From contig NMRA01000102.1 in the NCBI GenBank assembly GCA_002633005.1, positions 850,345 through 914,344 on the forward strand: a DNA stretch of 64,000 bases, written 5' to 3'. Source of the DNA: Phoronis australis (Eukaryota > Phoronida > Phoronidae). Shown here piece by piece: positions 24,030 through 36,000 of this stretch. The translations under genes were made by a program, and so were the position numbers. Numbering within the stretch: position 1 is the stretch's first letter; every line of letters begins with the position of its first letter. The notes under the pieces are model-generated. The model worked only from the letters and a program-made list of their open reading frames with translations, was not told the origin of the DNA and searched no databases.

Positions 24030-27000
24030 CTGAAGATTAATCCCAGATGAGGACAAGTCTCTCCAGGAAACTCTGTTTTTAAAGAGAAAAATTAGCATAC
24101 TATCTCTCTTGCATGGGTTCAAAAAGCAATACGTTGATCCGATCTTTTATTTTCAAGAGAATGCAGCTCTTGCAAGGTTAAGCGATTTCATGAAATTAAA
24201 AATGCTATTATTCCGGAAACTGAGATTTCACTCTGGAATGGGAACTAGTTTTCGGATATGTGTATAAAGTTCAATTATATAAGGAGCACTGTGTTTTAAC
24301 GCGCGTTGTAAAACGAAGAGGTTAAATTTTTCTTGTGTTTGAATGTATGTCTCACATCTTTTCGAACTAATTGTAACTTAAATCCATGATTAATGTCCCC
24401 CCGGAAACCACATTGTACATGGAACCCCAGTGTGTTCTGCCTGAAAACGCGTGCTGTACAATACACGCTTTAACCCTGATTTCGTTGTTAAGACGCACTC
24501 AGCTTACAAGCCTTTTTTATTTAGTATGAATGAGAGCAATGCACGTGTTACCCAAGGAACATGCATGCACTCCATATACGTGAAGACTATTTACGGAGTA
24601 TCAGGTCATAGACGAAATAACGGACCCCTGCATCATCCATTACGACGTATCTGTTCCAAAGCCAGATTAATTGCTCTCGTGCTACACTGATGTTGACTAT
24701 TTTCCAAAAATACTCATGTAAATGATCAGCCATACATGTACATACATGTGTGATTAAAACCCATTCAGCAGACCGCGTGATTTGTGCTCAAATGGGCGTA
24801 ATTCAAAACAGTTTGTATAAGTAATCAATTACGAAGCAAATGGTCTAAGAATTCTACAAATTCGGGGAACATCAGTACCTTTTTACAGGGGGTTGACTAA
24901 CGCAAAACCATGCGTCATTTGTGATATTACATCTGTTAGAAGTTAATACATTGTTAGCATGTATTTTCCCTCTCTTTGTCTCTCTACTCTACAGCAGCTC
25001 TAAAGGTTTCGCTTTATATTTAATGTATGACTATTTGTTTTCGTTGTGTCCTTGATTCACCTGAATTACGACTTTATTCATAAGATGCCAAAATCTAAGT
25101 TGATGGCTTTACAGAGGACAGGTTCTGTGACGTAGTTGCTCACTTGCCATAGAAAATAAAATCAAGCCTACGTTCTGTGCACCCAAGACAATTGCCAAGC
25201 ATCTGTGATAAGAAATATTCGCTTATCGAACGGAAATAGGGAATCGTGCTCAATATTCCATGAAATTTTGCGGAAGGACGTTAGTGAGCTCATGAGCGTA
25301 ATCGAGAAGCATTCTTCTTTCACTCGCGTGATTTTCGTGACCTTTTTTCTGTGAGATTCATTCATCTTCGCAACACAACACAAGGTAACGTGGTGTAAAT
25401 CACGTTTCTAATCAGAAAATCTCGATCACGCAAGTGTCCAAAACACGCGAGTGCGTGAGAGCAAATGTTCGCGATTATGCTCGAGACCATAGACATCGTT
25501 TTTAGATGACTAAACTTTAAACTTTGCTAGTATATATGTAGCTTACCAAAACTGCAGTCACCGACGTAAATCGGTGCGGTGAGAATATTGGATTAGGTAG
25601 ATGATTTAATAAATTATTCGAAAGAATCATTGTTTCCGTCTCTTTGAGCCACGATTTCTCGCCACAGATGCATGGCTGAATGTCACGGGCTCTCCTTTTG
25701 CTCCACGGAATGGATCCCGTACCTTAGTATGTCGAAAGATGACATCTTTTCTCCAAAACTGTCTAAAAGCAATTTGCCCGAATCATTAAATTGGCTCGCC
25801 AATTTAGCAGGGTCATCACGTTTACAAACTGTGTCCAATTTTACAAGGTAACTAGCAACACATTTTAGTGATTTAGTTTTATCAAATACATGTCAGTGGC
25901 ATAAATCTTGAGATACATGTACACTAGTGTCTGTAGGAGCCATGGGCATTGAACACACGGGATAGTCGGATATGATACGTTTATTCTGAACAAGGTTGAC
26001 GTTATGCTTACTGTCCGACAAGGCCGGTTTCACTGAAACAAATATGACGAATAATAAGTCTTTGGAGATACAGCGTTCACGTTACAATACAATAAAGATA
26101 TTCCACGTAATACAGCATGGGCTAATTAAACAGTCTTACAAAATACGAGAAACAGCCAGTGAACTCTACGGTAATATGCGGAAAAATAGTATAAACTTAC
26201 AATGATATAGGCTCTAGGCTCCATAAAAACATCGTTAGCGTTGTACGCGTTACCAGTATAGCGGTTCATGTCAAGAAGGCCAGATAGTACCGGAAAGTCT
26301 GTTATATAAGAAGCTTAACCAATTGACACACGTAGTATGACGTAACCTTACGCACTGCAAAATAAAATAGTGCATCAACAGTGTCTGTTTAAACCAGCGT
26401 GTGGTTCCGAGAAACCGCTCAAACTAAAGACTCTGCTATAGTATGTGGTCGAGTTGCCGAATCTCGACCGGTGAGGATGTCAACGTAGGATTCTTTTCTG
26501 GCCAAGATTAAAATGGGTCCTAGGTCTTGGCCTACAGCAAGGCTTAATGTAACACTTAACCACTTTTTGGAATAAACCTTTAAATGCTGTGACGTTCATT
26601 CCGTGAATAATGGTTAACAGGCTTTTGGTTTCCATTCACCTGTTGGTGACTTCAAACTTGTCAAGTTTCGCCCCAAGCGAACACCGTCCTCCCGATATCG
26701 TGGACTGTCTTCTCCAGCACATGGCTTAGGCGGCAACTTGGTTTCATCCCTTGGTGAAAGCCAGGCTTCCTTTTGTAGGATTATAGTTTGTCGGTTAAGC
26801 TCCGGTGTTGAGCATCTTCGCAGTAAACCAGGTTCTGAAATGAGATCGACTAATAAGCAACGCTGCCATGCAGCCACGTGGTGCGTAAAGTGACAACGGC
26901 TGCACTTGATCGAGTTCGCCTGTTCCGTCGGGTCAAGGTTTTAAAGAAGTCGTTCTCAACAATCAACCAGACGCCTCAGTGAGTTGATCGGCGGTGCAGG

Positions 27001-27157
27001 CGAAGTCAATCAAATGACTAGAATCTCGCCTAAACTCGTACCAGAGCATTACAGTTGGCTTGGGGCTCATTAGAGATTACATCGTTATAAGCGATTACAC
27101 ATTCCTGAACTCAGTAAGGTACAAACTCTAAGCCTAGCTGGATTTTTGCATGCCTCT
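24030..27157. other. Intergenic between lysine-rich gene and Kolobok element
   Basis: No supported gene. Short frames at 24451-24690, 25168-25383, 25996-26205 and 26614-26877 lack domains and splice context. The first few hundred bases presumably include the 3' untranslated region of the lysine-rich gene, but I did not find a clear AATAAA. Confidence 0.4.
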
Positions 27158-27162
27158 TTAAA

Positions 27163-27318
27163 GGCGAAGGCAACCTTTTTCCATGTCATTTTGAGCTAAA
27201 ATAATGTTGGTTGGTTATCCTAGACATATTTTCCACTTAATTACAGCTTTTCGTAATTTTATTAATTACTCGTCCGCTACGCCGGAAGTGACGTTTTAGG
27301 AGGCAAGCATTTCGCGCC
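27163..27318 (+). repeat. Left terminal inverted repeat of Kolobok element
   Basis: Pairs with 28939-29094. Shared blocks include CAACCTTTTTCCATGTCATT, TAATTACAGCTTTTCGTAAT and TTACTCGTCCGCTAC. Confidence 0.9.
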
Positions 27319-27432
27319 AATTTCTTTTCATATACATGTAGTCTGACTGTGAGAGCTGCCGAGTCGGTCATTGTTCTACCTCGGTTGTGTTAAGTTCCGT
27401 CGTCGTTTGCTTTCATTTACTAGTCAGTCAAC

Positions 27433-28500
27433 ATGCCACACAGTTGCTGCGTACCAGGATGTACTAATTATCGGCTCACGCGCGCTTTGGGAGTACCTTT
27501 GCATCGCTTTCCGATAGATGACAAACTTCGCCGTACTTGGCTCGTTCGAGTGAAGAACGCAGCGTTACCCGTACACGCAACGTACAAAGCAGTGGAGAAT
27601 TACCGTGTGTGTGGCAAGCACTTTCTGCCGTCCGATTTTGAAAGGGATTTGTACGCTGAACTGTTGAAGGTCCCTGCGAAACAACGTCTGAAGAAGGATG
27701 CCATTTCGTCTGTGTTGATTCCCGGCAGTTCCCCGTCGCCACCCCCGAGAAGTCCGTTTTTGAAGCGAGAAGCCTCGCGAGCTGTGGCCAGTACAGTGAC
27801 TGGAGCCAGTGGAGGCACTTCATCTACTGTCACCCGTGCCTCCGAACGTACCCCAGAGCGTGCAATTCCTGGAACCAGTAGTGATTCACCCTGTGCTGTT
27901 TTCTCCAGCCCAGAGCCTCTAAGCAGCCCTGCAGCGATATTGAGTAGTGGGAGTGATTACAGGCCCAGTTCGACACCCAGTGAAGAGGACAGTTCGTCGT
28001 CCAGTGAACAGATCGGTGAGCCAAACTTTGATAAGTTTATTGTGGACTTGTCTAAAGTGTTGGAGCTATTTAGAAGGTGCCAGGTGTGTGGCGAGGGAGT
28101 CACACGACACAATGTAAGCAGTTTGGGTGCTCAGGTCACCATCCAGTGGGAGTGTGTCACGGGACACTCTGGCAAGTGGGACAGTTGTTCCTCTGTCCGT
28201 GGTATGCCGGAGGTCCACTTAACCATGTCCAGTGGTGTGCTCTTCACTGGAAACACGTTTCAGTCGGTGAAGACAATGATGGACTTTGGAAAAGTCAAGT
28301 TTTTTTTCGAAAACAACATTCAACAACATTCAGAATTCCTATTTAATACCAGTTGTCAATGACGCATACATGTCACAACATCTCGAGTTGGTGGCGGAAT
28401 TCATGGAGAAGGAGAACTTGTCTGACTCACCAGGGCGGTCCGCCAAGTATACCACATACACTCTAATGGAGGAAGAGACCAAAAAGATAATTGATGTGGA
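27433..28500 (+). pseudogene. THAP-domain Kolobok-like transposase, truncated and frameshifted
   Basis: The ATG at 27433 starts MPHSCCVPGC. A THAP zinc finger fills residues about 1-95: C5/C10 and C60/H63 form the C2CH set, with the expected W36, a VPLHRFP loop and basic residues. A proline/serine-rich linker spans about residues 95-195. A second conserved part starts near residue 208 (LFRRCQVCG, then WECVTGHSGKW), a CxxC-containing region I associate with Kolobok-like transposases. A run of eight T at 28300-28307 breaks the frame: the first frame stops at 28362, while the next frame continues with NIQNSYLIPV, later SDSPGRSAKYTTYT and IIDVEL. Recognisable transposase ends near 28500, where the ballast-like gene on the other strand begins. 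The catalytic remainder is missing. It binds DNA at best. Confidence 0.8.
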
Positions 28501-28774
28501 ACTCGGAACAGCACAAGCATTCAATTGAGGTAGGCATAACAACGCACACAGTGCATTTGCACCAAGATGTGTCACCACGTCTGTCTTCAGTAGCCGCCTC
28601 GTTTCTCTCAACAGCTGCCTGTGCCTGTGTGTACTCTGCCTCGTTGTACTCGGGCTCAAACATGTACCCACCCACTGAATGTCCGTGAAAAAATTCCTCG
28701 TCACCACTGCTGTGAACAAGGTCTCCGTCACTCACACTACTGTCACTGTGATACGGGTCACCGACTCCAGCCAT
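28463..28774 (-). CDS. P2X7-ballast-like cysteine-cluster protein carried by the Kolobok element (3' end replaced)
   Basis: The minus-strand ATG at 28774 starts MAGVGDPYHSD. An acidic, serine-rich N-terminus leads to GYMFEPEYNEAEYTQ, a glutamate/glutamine/arginine-rich segment, then WCKCTVCVVMPT and ECLCC. The W-C-x-C-x2-C spacing followed by E-C-x-C-C is the pattern of the cytoplasmic zinc-binding 'ballast' region of P2X7 receptors, which is also known from stand-alone invertebrate genes. There is no membrane segment, so this is not a receptor channel. After CCSEF the frame runs into antisense transposase sequence and stops at 28463, so the authentic C-terminus is lost at the deletion junction. 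The gene lies inside the transposon and is transcribed toward the transposase. Its role in the element is unknown. Confidence 0.65.
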   Translation of the reverse strand: MAGVGDPYHSDSSVSDGDLVHSSGDEEFFHGHSVGGYMFEPEYNEAEYTQAQAAVERNEAATEDRRGDTSWCKCTVCVVMPTSIECLCCSEFHINYLFGLFLH

Positions 28775-28938
28775 TTTCAGCTTACAACACACTAAACAAT
28801 CCCTAAATCCAACGCAGTTGAGTTCTCTACTAACCTATCTTGCCGCAGAATACTCGCCGATGGAAAGTGGTGGCGACAATTGTTGAAAAACAGCACAAAA
28901 CAAAAGATTCGCACGGTAAAGTCAACGCAAAACCAAGT

Positions 28939-29094
28939 GGCGGGAAACGCTTGCCTCATAAAACGTCACTTCCGGAGTAGCGGACGAGTAATTTATAAAA
29001 TTACGAAAAGCTGTAATTAAGTCGAAAATATGTCTAGCATAACCAACCAACCTTATGTTAGTTCAAAATGACATGGAAAAAGGTTGCCTTCGCC
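28939..29094 (-). repeat. Right terminal inverted repeat of Kolobok element
   Basis: Reverse complement of 27163-27318 with few mismatches; ends CCTTCGCC directly before TTAA. Confidence 0.9.
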
Positions 29095-29189
29095 TTAAAC
29101 GGTGTCAATGTAAATCTGCCTGTGACTCAGCACAGCAGTGACTTAGGCAGATGACTATTTACATGTCGTTTAAGCTGGAACTTGATTAT

Positions 29190-29350
29190 CCATAGATTTA
29201 AGAAAACACTTGAGTAAAATCCTGACATTATGAGTTCGGACTTGAAATGCTGGTGTCATCAAGTGCAAACCAAAGTGTGCCAGTTATTGAGGTAAACTAT
29301 AATGTACTCTAGCACAGACTACATGTAATAGCCACCCATCTTACTTTCTT
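29190..29350. repeat. Weak foldback-family relic
   Basis: Contains AAACTATAATGTACTCTAGC and ACTTGAGTAAAA, similar to the ends of the elements at 63387-63785 and 36834-37205. Too degraded to delimit. Confidence 0.3.
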
Positions 29351-29663
29351 ATGAGAATAGAACGGGGAAGGTAAAAAATATTTTCTAATCCGTTTTCAAG
29401 TATAAATATTATACATTCGGCTCGTTGTAACGGATGCATCTCGCCTGGCGTGAAATTGAAATCCGGCCAAATCGATTAATTTTTAACCTTTTTCTTTACT
29501 CACATGTGCAACTGTAATCCGAAACCCTGCACCAATATAATGAATATAAAAACTCACCTTTCCAGGTTATTTCAGGAACTGGTCCCTTTAGGTTTTTGCC
29601 ATGCAGGAATCGACTTGCCTGACGAATGAAAATGATAGACAGTTATCAAAATATTTTCAAGTT

Positions 29664-29738
29664 TGTTCCGCACGCCACCTGTTGGGTACGTCACGTGACC
29701 TAATAAGTGTGGACAACAGGTGGCGAGCGGACAACAAA
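29664..29738 (-). mobile_element. SINE tail fragment
   Basis: On the minus strand it contains TTATTAGGTCACGTGACGT, then an AACAGGTGGCGTGCGGAACA-like end, resembling the tail of the tRNA-headed SINE at 20164-20316. An internal inverted repeat (GCCACCTGTT and AACAGGTGGC) lies at 29676-29726. The tRNA-like head is absent. Confidence 0.4.
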
Positions 29739-29838
29739 TAAAAAGGTTTGTTTAATGTTTGCACATCCACATAGTTTGAGTTTGTTAACACTCGTAACAG
29801 GAGGTTCTTGAAAAAAGCAAAATCAGGAAAGACCTTAT

Positions 29839-29842
29839 ATGA

Positions 29843-29877
<35 letters not shown>

Positions 29878-29926
29878 TATGTATATTTATATTTATATTT
29901 ATATTTATATTTATATATATATATAT
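29839..29926. repeat. AT microsatellite with TTTATA hexamer block
   Basis: Imperfect (TA)n tracts surround five or so TTTATA units near 29886-29915. It inflates two open frames on opposite strands, neither of which is coding. Confidence 0.9.
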
Positions 29927-29929
29927 GCT

Positions 29930-30943
29930 CAGAAGGTTACAGGCTTGTGCTGGGAAAATGGTCACAAAAGTGATTGGTCTGCTAGGTTTCGATAGGATTG
30001 AAATCCTAAATTACATGTATGGGATTGAACTTACTGTTCCCGTTCCAAGAGTGAATAATGTCCGCCATAAATGCAAGCTGGTATCTTATTTTCTACGTAA
30101 CTTTGCACTTGGTCCATGCCAGCATATGGCGATCACTGCACTAAACTCATGTTAAGCGTAAACCAGTATGTTTACAACAAGTTGGGACACATTCAAACGT
30201 TGAGGCAATTTGTGGCTGACCCACTACCATTTCTGGCCTCTTTCCTCACAATGCATAGTAACGTACATGTACATGTACATCTACATGTATACCTGTGCAT
30301 ACTGCCCTGTAATACCCGACTGGAGTATTGTGAAGAACGCTTGTTTTGCGAAAGGTTTTGTGATAATAAATCGAAACGTCGACTAAACAAATGCCGTTGC
30401 TTACCTATGCGCTGATTTTAACATTATAATTTGAGTTTGCTCATCTCACCGGAAATGTACTGAATCATGAACTGCGGAAACAGAGAACATGAACTGCATG
30501 TACATGTACATAACTGTTTCTTGGCATTTTCAGACTAATCGCTTTGTTTGTCAGACGCATTTTTTCGAGATAACTGATTACACATGGCTTTCATAACTCC
30601 CATTTTCGACTAAAATTCGACTAAAAGGAAACAAACGTGGTCTCTCAGGGCTCAATCGCGCGTGCAAAAATGATACTGAGTCATTTGCAGATCCGGAAAG
30701 TACGGTACGAAGAATCAGAGACCTATTTAATGAAAAGCGACTGGAGACTTACGACAGAACTTACGGTCCATCCAGTTATTTCTATTTCTAAATAGTAATC
30801 AAATCTGACAAAAGCAAAAGTAAAAAGTCTCATTCAATGTTTTCATCCATTATTTCTAGCCCGTGATGCGGTCCAAAATTACTTGGTTAAACATATATGC
30901 AGCAATTGTGACCAAATTTCTGTCTTACGTCGTAAGCTAGGTT
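29930..30943. other. Intergenic, nothing recognised
   Basis: No supportable gene. A cluster of overlapping TACATGTA octamers lies at 30264-30292. Confidence 0.4.
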
Positions 30944-33900
30944 TCATGAAACGGACAAAATCGAAAAACAAGGATGCATACATACATGTACGTGTACCAG
31001 TTCGCAATTAAATTCAAAAATCTGTATTTCTTTTATCTTTACTTCATTCCCCTCCGTCCCTTCTTTCTCCTCGTCTACGGGGCAAAAAATCTTAATTTGG
31101 TTGCAAACATCTGTCAGGGACACAGTCGCTCGCCTCTCACCATGCTTGTGTAAGTCAATCGTTGCTGGTACATATGCATGTTTCCAGCCAGCTTTGATGT
31201 CCAGGGTCACGTCTAAGGACCTGTTAATCATTGATTTCGGCAGACGTACGAACGCCTGTCGTTGCCAGAAGGAGGCGCTTCTGCTTAAATCGTCGAGGTA
31301 TTCATCGTCTAAAGGGCTCATGCAACGTAATGTTACTCTCCGCTTGTCGGAACTAAGCATTGCGTTAAATCGCTGGTAGTTTTTGGAAAAATAATCGCTC
31401 ATGGCTCCAAGAACGCAGCTTGGTAATTTGGTCATGTCTTCCAAAGACATATGGTCTACCTCGCAGAGTAGATACCTAAAAATAAAGTTGGTTACTCATG
31501 GTGGAAATGTCGATTTCCAAGAAGTTAAGCTGAATTAAATTGAGATAATTTATGAACTCAAAAAAAGTTTCCTACACTCCAACGTCATTGTTTCTAAGTC
31601 CAATTCATTCAGCTGAACGTATGTCTTTAAAGAACAACGCTACTGTGAGAAATAACATGTCAATTTCTAGAATAATGACGTAAAACATTCTGCATGTAAA
31701 TTAGAGTGCATGTATGCCGTATAGCTCAACTATCCTAAGGATTTCAGAAATAGCATTCATGCTTGTCCTATAGCATATTCAGGTAGTGCTTCTTGGGAAT
31801 AGGTTTTCCTCATATTTCTTGTGTAACGAACTTACACGCCGTATTTCTTGAGCTCCAGTTCAAAGCATGCCGCTTGATCATTCCACGCAAGTTGTGAATG
31901 ATACGTTACGTCCGACCAATTTCCACCGAAGAAGTTAGCAGTCTTAGAGAACATGATGCGATAGTCCTTCGCCGGATTCGAAGCTTGCAGAAACCACAGC
32001 CATAGTCGGGCTTTGATGTTTAGGTTAGCGTTGTCACTGGCGCTACATTCTGCACTTCTTGCCGGATTTACAGCAAGGAAGTACAATGGCCTCACACTAG
32101 GTATCAGCGGCGCGAAAGCCGCTGGGTTGGCATCAATGACCCATTTCATTACCTGCGCCGGGGGCCTCATTCTCTGCGAAGTGAAAGAAAATATCCAATA
32201 AATGTTCAACTCTCCCGTAAAGGGTATTCAAACGGTGTGTCACAATTATATTTAGTGATACCTTTAATTTGATTAGCATTTGTAGTAATTTTTGGAAGTA
32301 ATCCATTGCTTAAAACAGGGATAATATATACCACAACAAAATCGTAACCTATGTAACGCCAACTAATAGCTACTACTACAACATCTTCCCTTTAAAACAA
32401 AAGCCTCGAAAAAGGCAAATGTCTCTTAGAATAAACCAATGACTTTTAAGAACAAATGTCTTTTATGAACTAAGCCTAACACTGTTCTAACAATCTCGTT
32501 GTATATCTAACCATCCTCAGAGACTGAATGGTTGTAAACCAGAAGCTTTGGTGACTGAGTGGTCAACACCAATGTCATTGTTCATCTGTTTGAGATTAAA
32601 AGTATTGCAGATTCGGTTATCCTCAAAGCTGACCGATTATGACGAATAACCTTTCCATCTTCCTATGCAATATGATAAGACCGAGGCGAGGGATCCTTCG
32701 CATTATAATGTCTTTCACGATCAATATCCTTCATACACGACCTCCTGTACGGGTGAATCTTTTACTTTATGGCAGTGAACTTACTGTTGTACCGAACGTA
32801 ACCGCTGAACCCACTCTTTCGACTGAACAGAACTATGATCGATTGAACTCGGCATCAATAACTCGGGATGAGTAGGCAGAGTTGTGCGTAGTCGGCGTCC
32901 CATAATCAGTTCGCTAGGTGACAAGCCGCTCTGTAGTGGGCTTGGTCTTTATGATAACAACTCTAAGTGCAAGTCTCCTTTCCCTTCCCCAAACATCTGC
33001 TTAACGGTCTGCACTGCATGCTCTGCTGCAACATTTGACTGAGGGCACCGAGGCCAACTAAAGACTTGAACAGTCACACTTCCTCGCGCATATTGCGGAC
33101 CGTTATCCGAATCGACAACGCTTGGAATAACATGTCTCGCAAAGAATGACTTCTTATGATAAATAATGCATAGACCATATAATGACTCAAGGAGAATCAT
33201 CTCGATAAACCTCGAGTGGTTGAAAATAATGAGGATACACCTTGAAAGAAAAGAATGTCCCTGCCCACTGTTTCCCATGATCTTTTTGGATACATCGACG
33301 GCATCAACAGGTAGGTCGAGTTTCGAAGTTTCGCACATGTCGAAAAGCTTTTTAACATCGACTCAATGTGTCGAGACTTGACAAGCCATCAAACGGATTG
33401 ACGAGTTCTATCACGGCATTTTGTAATGCCTATATACCCTTCAAGAAGAAAAGCGTGTTCATCTAGTCGCATTTTCTGTGGTATGACCTGGCGATTATAC
33501 TGCATGGTGTGGTGACCACTAACACCCAGTAGGGGTTTAAAAAGGTACCTGTAGCCGAGAAATAACGAACCCAATCAGAACGAACGCAATTAGTGACATT
33601 TGAGCAGACGGCATCCAGTTTAACACCGAGTTTTATGTATTTCAATGTGACACTAGACGCCTTCTTAGCACCAAGGTGTTTCAGGAAGTTCTCAGTTTCT
33701 GACGCAACAAGCTCATCAACCACTAAGGAGTCGAATCTGGAAACAGCGCCAGCTGCAACGTTATGGCTCCCTGGCATATACTCTACCGTATAGCCTAGCG
33801 GTGCCGCGTTAAACGTAGACGGAGGCTTATCAAGATCAACGTCATTCAATAACGTAATCAAAGGCAAGTACGAATGACAATAGGCATGCCAACAAGAACG

Positions 33901-35996
33901 TTCCAATGGTTGCATATCGTTTTCCTGTGTCAGTAAATGATCTCGAAGCTGCCGAGACTGACATCAGTGAACCATCATCTTGCACCTGATAAAGAGTAGC
34001 TCCAATCCCATGGTTACTAGCATCGCTCTGCAAAATTGTTTTGCGATTAACATCATACACAGCAAGAACTTCTGCAGCTTCGCTTTGTGCAGGTCCCCAG
34101 ACCCATTCAACGTTTCTCCGTAATACTTCATGTAGAGGTTGCGTAGTCTCGGAAATACGGATAGAGAACCCTCCGTACTGGATCACCGCCCCAAGACAAC
34201 TTTGCAACTCCTCATGAGTGCATGGTAACGCATAGAACTTGGATGGATATTGGACGTATCAATATAAAGTGAGAGAAATTTGACACTAACTGACGCAAAT
34301 GTGCACTTTCTCACTTGGGCTTAACGGCATACCTGCTTTGCGAAGATGAGACAAGAATTCTCAGGTACAATGAGCACAGGTAGATCCCTTAGTCACTTTT
34401 CTTGTCGACAAGAGTAGGTTGTTAATGGCCATAATACCTGACGTCACGTTGGTGAAGCTAAGTCTTAAAGTTGCCTGCCACACTTGTCTACTACTGTCAC
34501 CCACACCTCTACGTGACCTCTAATACCTTCCACGTTGCACATGTCCGGTACAGTCAAATCACTTTCCCAGCCTGGTTGCTCTGATACAGGTGGTACGATG
34601 TCGTCTCCATTACTTATATATGGGTAGTTGGTCACGTTGATCTTCTTCAATCACAGACTTATCGGCCGTGATGATTAAACGTCATTCTTGTCTTGCCATT
34701 TGCTTGTTAACGCCCACTTCTGCTCGATAAAATTGTTGTTATTGTCATGACGCCAATAATTGTTCTGACTGGATTTGTTCTAATTGCTAATTCCATGCCT
34801 GGTCTTCTGCCTTTCTTTTGCACAGACTTCACCAACAAGCTCATTGCTGTTCAAAACAACATCACAGATACTGAGTAACCAGTGACGATTTCAACTTAAG
34901 TTTCTTGTCATGTTACCCACATTGACAACTGTATGTACATATTGAATCTGTCGCATTAATCTAGCAGCCAATTAACAAAAGCCTTAGGTGCTAACTCATA
35001 ATGACTGGGAGTGCGAGTCATTAAACTCAACTTGGCTTTCGTATGAGCGAAACAATCTGATCATTGAAAATCCGTGAAGAATTGGGCCGCCGTTGCTGGA
35101 GAATCTAGTACAAGAGAGAATTCAATGCTAAGATAATAACCCGAAAGGTGCAGCCATTGCAGTAGGGAGTAGGCGTAATGCTAACTTTGCTTGGCTTAAG
35201 ATTGGACAGTCATTTAAATTCACTAACTAAAACCGTGAATGAGTCATTTTTAAACAAGGAGCCCGATCGATCGTCCAGGCGTATTTGCGTATTCAGGCAT
35301 TAGCCTATTCCGTCCTTTCCAAGCTCCTTTGTTACAGCATCTGTCCTCGCCAATTCCTCACTTCGACGTATACCACATGCTATCATCAGCGGATTGTGGA
35401 ATTATTGATAAATTATTGAGAAACGTGGGGATATTTTACGTCTACATGGGGTAGATACAGAAGTTCATGCGTACTTCACTTGTTTATCTCGGTCACGCTC
35501 TGGGAAATGGAGGTTACGTGCACTCTTCATAATATTTATTAACCGTGACTTTGAGACCGCCAACTTTTGTCGACGTTTATTTTGTGGATGAAAATAGACG
35601 GGTTTGTTGAAGCAAATTCAAAAGCTTGTGAAAACCCTTTAACTCGTGTCTAGGTTCCATTGCAATTAATTTGAAACTAATATCGTATGATGAAAAACTA
35701 GGATTCAGCAACTCTGGAATCAAACAGCACCGAGATACTCTGTTGGATTTGCTATCCATAACTTTCCTAGAAGACATTTTATCTATGTAAAAACATGAAT
35801 ACTGACTTACCTCAACGACAAGATCTGCCTTGTTCTGTCCTAAGTTATGAAGTTCGATACCTCTGCCTAGAATGACTTTCGGAGAGCCAGCTGCGAAGGC
35901 CACTACTACAGTCTTAACGTCCAAAACAGCATGTTGATGAGGGCCTGTTTTAACGAGACAGAACACCTTGTAACCGGGCCACACTTCTTCGTATAT
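30944..35996 (-). CDS. Uncharacterised protein, C-terminal 3 exons (5' part not located)
   Basis: Exons run 35996-35811, 32173-31836 and 31475-30944. Splice sites are GTAAGT/TAG, GTAAGT/CAG-type and GTAAGT/TTTTAG, and phases 0 and 2 match at each join, giving 351 residues and a stop. The first exon begins at an acceptor in phase 0, so an upstream exon is missing. The encoded protein looks globular: IYEEVWPGYKVFCLV, then hydrophobic and aromatic-rich RPLYFLAVNP, FFGGNWSDVTYH and WNDQAACFELELKK. There is no signal peptide or clear membrane span. I do not recognise the family. The second intron in this set (35810-32174) contains a Ty3/gypsy relic in the same orientation. The TIR exon at 40550-40118 is upstream on the same strand, but its phase (1) does not fit this acceptor directly; they could be one gene only if an unseen exon links them. 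Confidence 0.6.
32640..34420 (-). mobile_element. Ty3/gypsy retrotransposon pol relic
   Basis: Minus-strand frames in order encode a decayed polymerase. A reverse-transcriptase thumb fragment is near 34380-34270, and the connection/RNase H region (ILQSDASNHGIGATLYQ, then ASRSFTDTGKRYA) is at about 34207-33850. A YMPGSHNVAAGAVSR motif is near 33770, zinc-binding and core integrase (VVDSDNGPQYA, CPQSN, AEHAVQTVKQ) about 33340-32950, and an LSPSELIMGRRLRT motif near 32900. Multiple frameshifts and stops separate these pieces, and I see no LTRs or gag, so it is an old truncated copy. It sits inside an intron of the 30944-35996 gene. Confidence 0.85.
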
Positions 35997-36000
35997 CTAC

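Larger units (their letters stand above)
27162..29094 (+). mobile_element. Kolobok-type DNA transposon (1.93 kb) with ~156-bp TIRs and TTAA flanks
   Basis: Left terminal repeat 27163-27318 and right terminal repeat 28939-29094 are inverted copies with only scattered mismatches, beginning GGCGAAGGCAACC. TTAA lies outside each end (27158-27161 and 29095-29098; one extra A on the left). TTAA duplication together with a THAP-domain transposase is the hallmark of the Kolobok superfamily. Inside are two convergent gene remnants: the transposase start on the plus strand, and a ballast-like cysteine protein on the minus strand. They meet near 28500, so the middle of the element (most of the catalytic domain) is deleted. 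The copy is non-autonomous. Confidence 0.88.

Noticed and set aside
28463-28774. A true P2X7 receptor gene
   Set aside because: No transmembrane segments or extracellular domain; only the ballast-type cysteine motif is present, and it lies inside a transposon.
29657-30155. Isoleucine/tyrosine-rich frames of 102 and 115 aa
   Set aside because: Translation of an AT microsatellite.
32640-34420. Functional retrotransposon
   Set aside because: Frameshifts and stops between every domain, no LTRs or gag seen.
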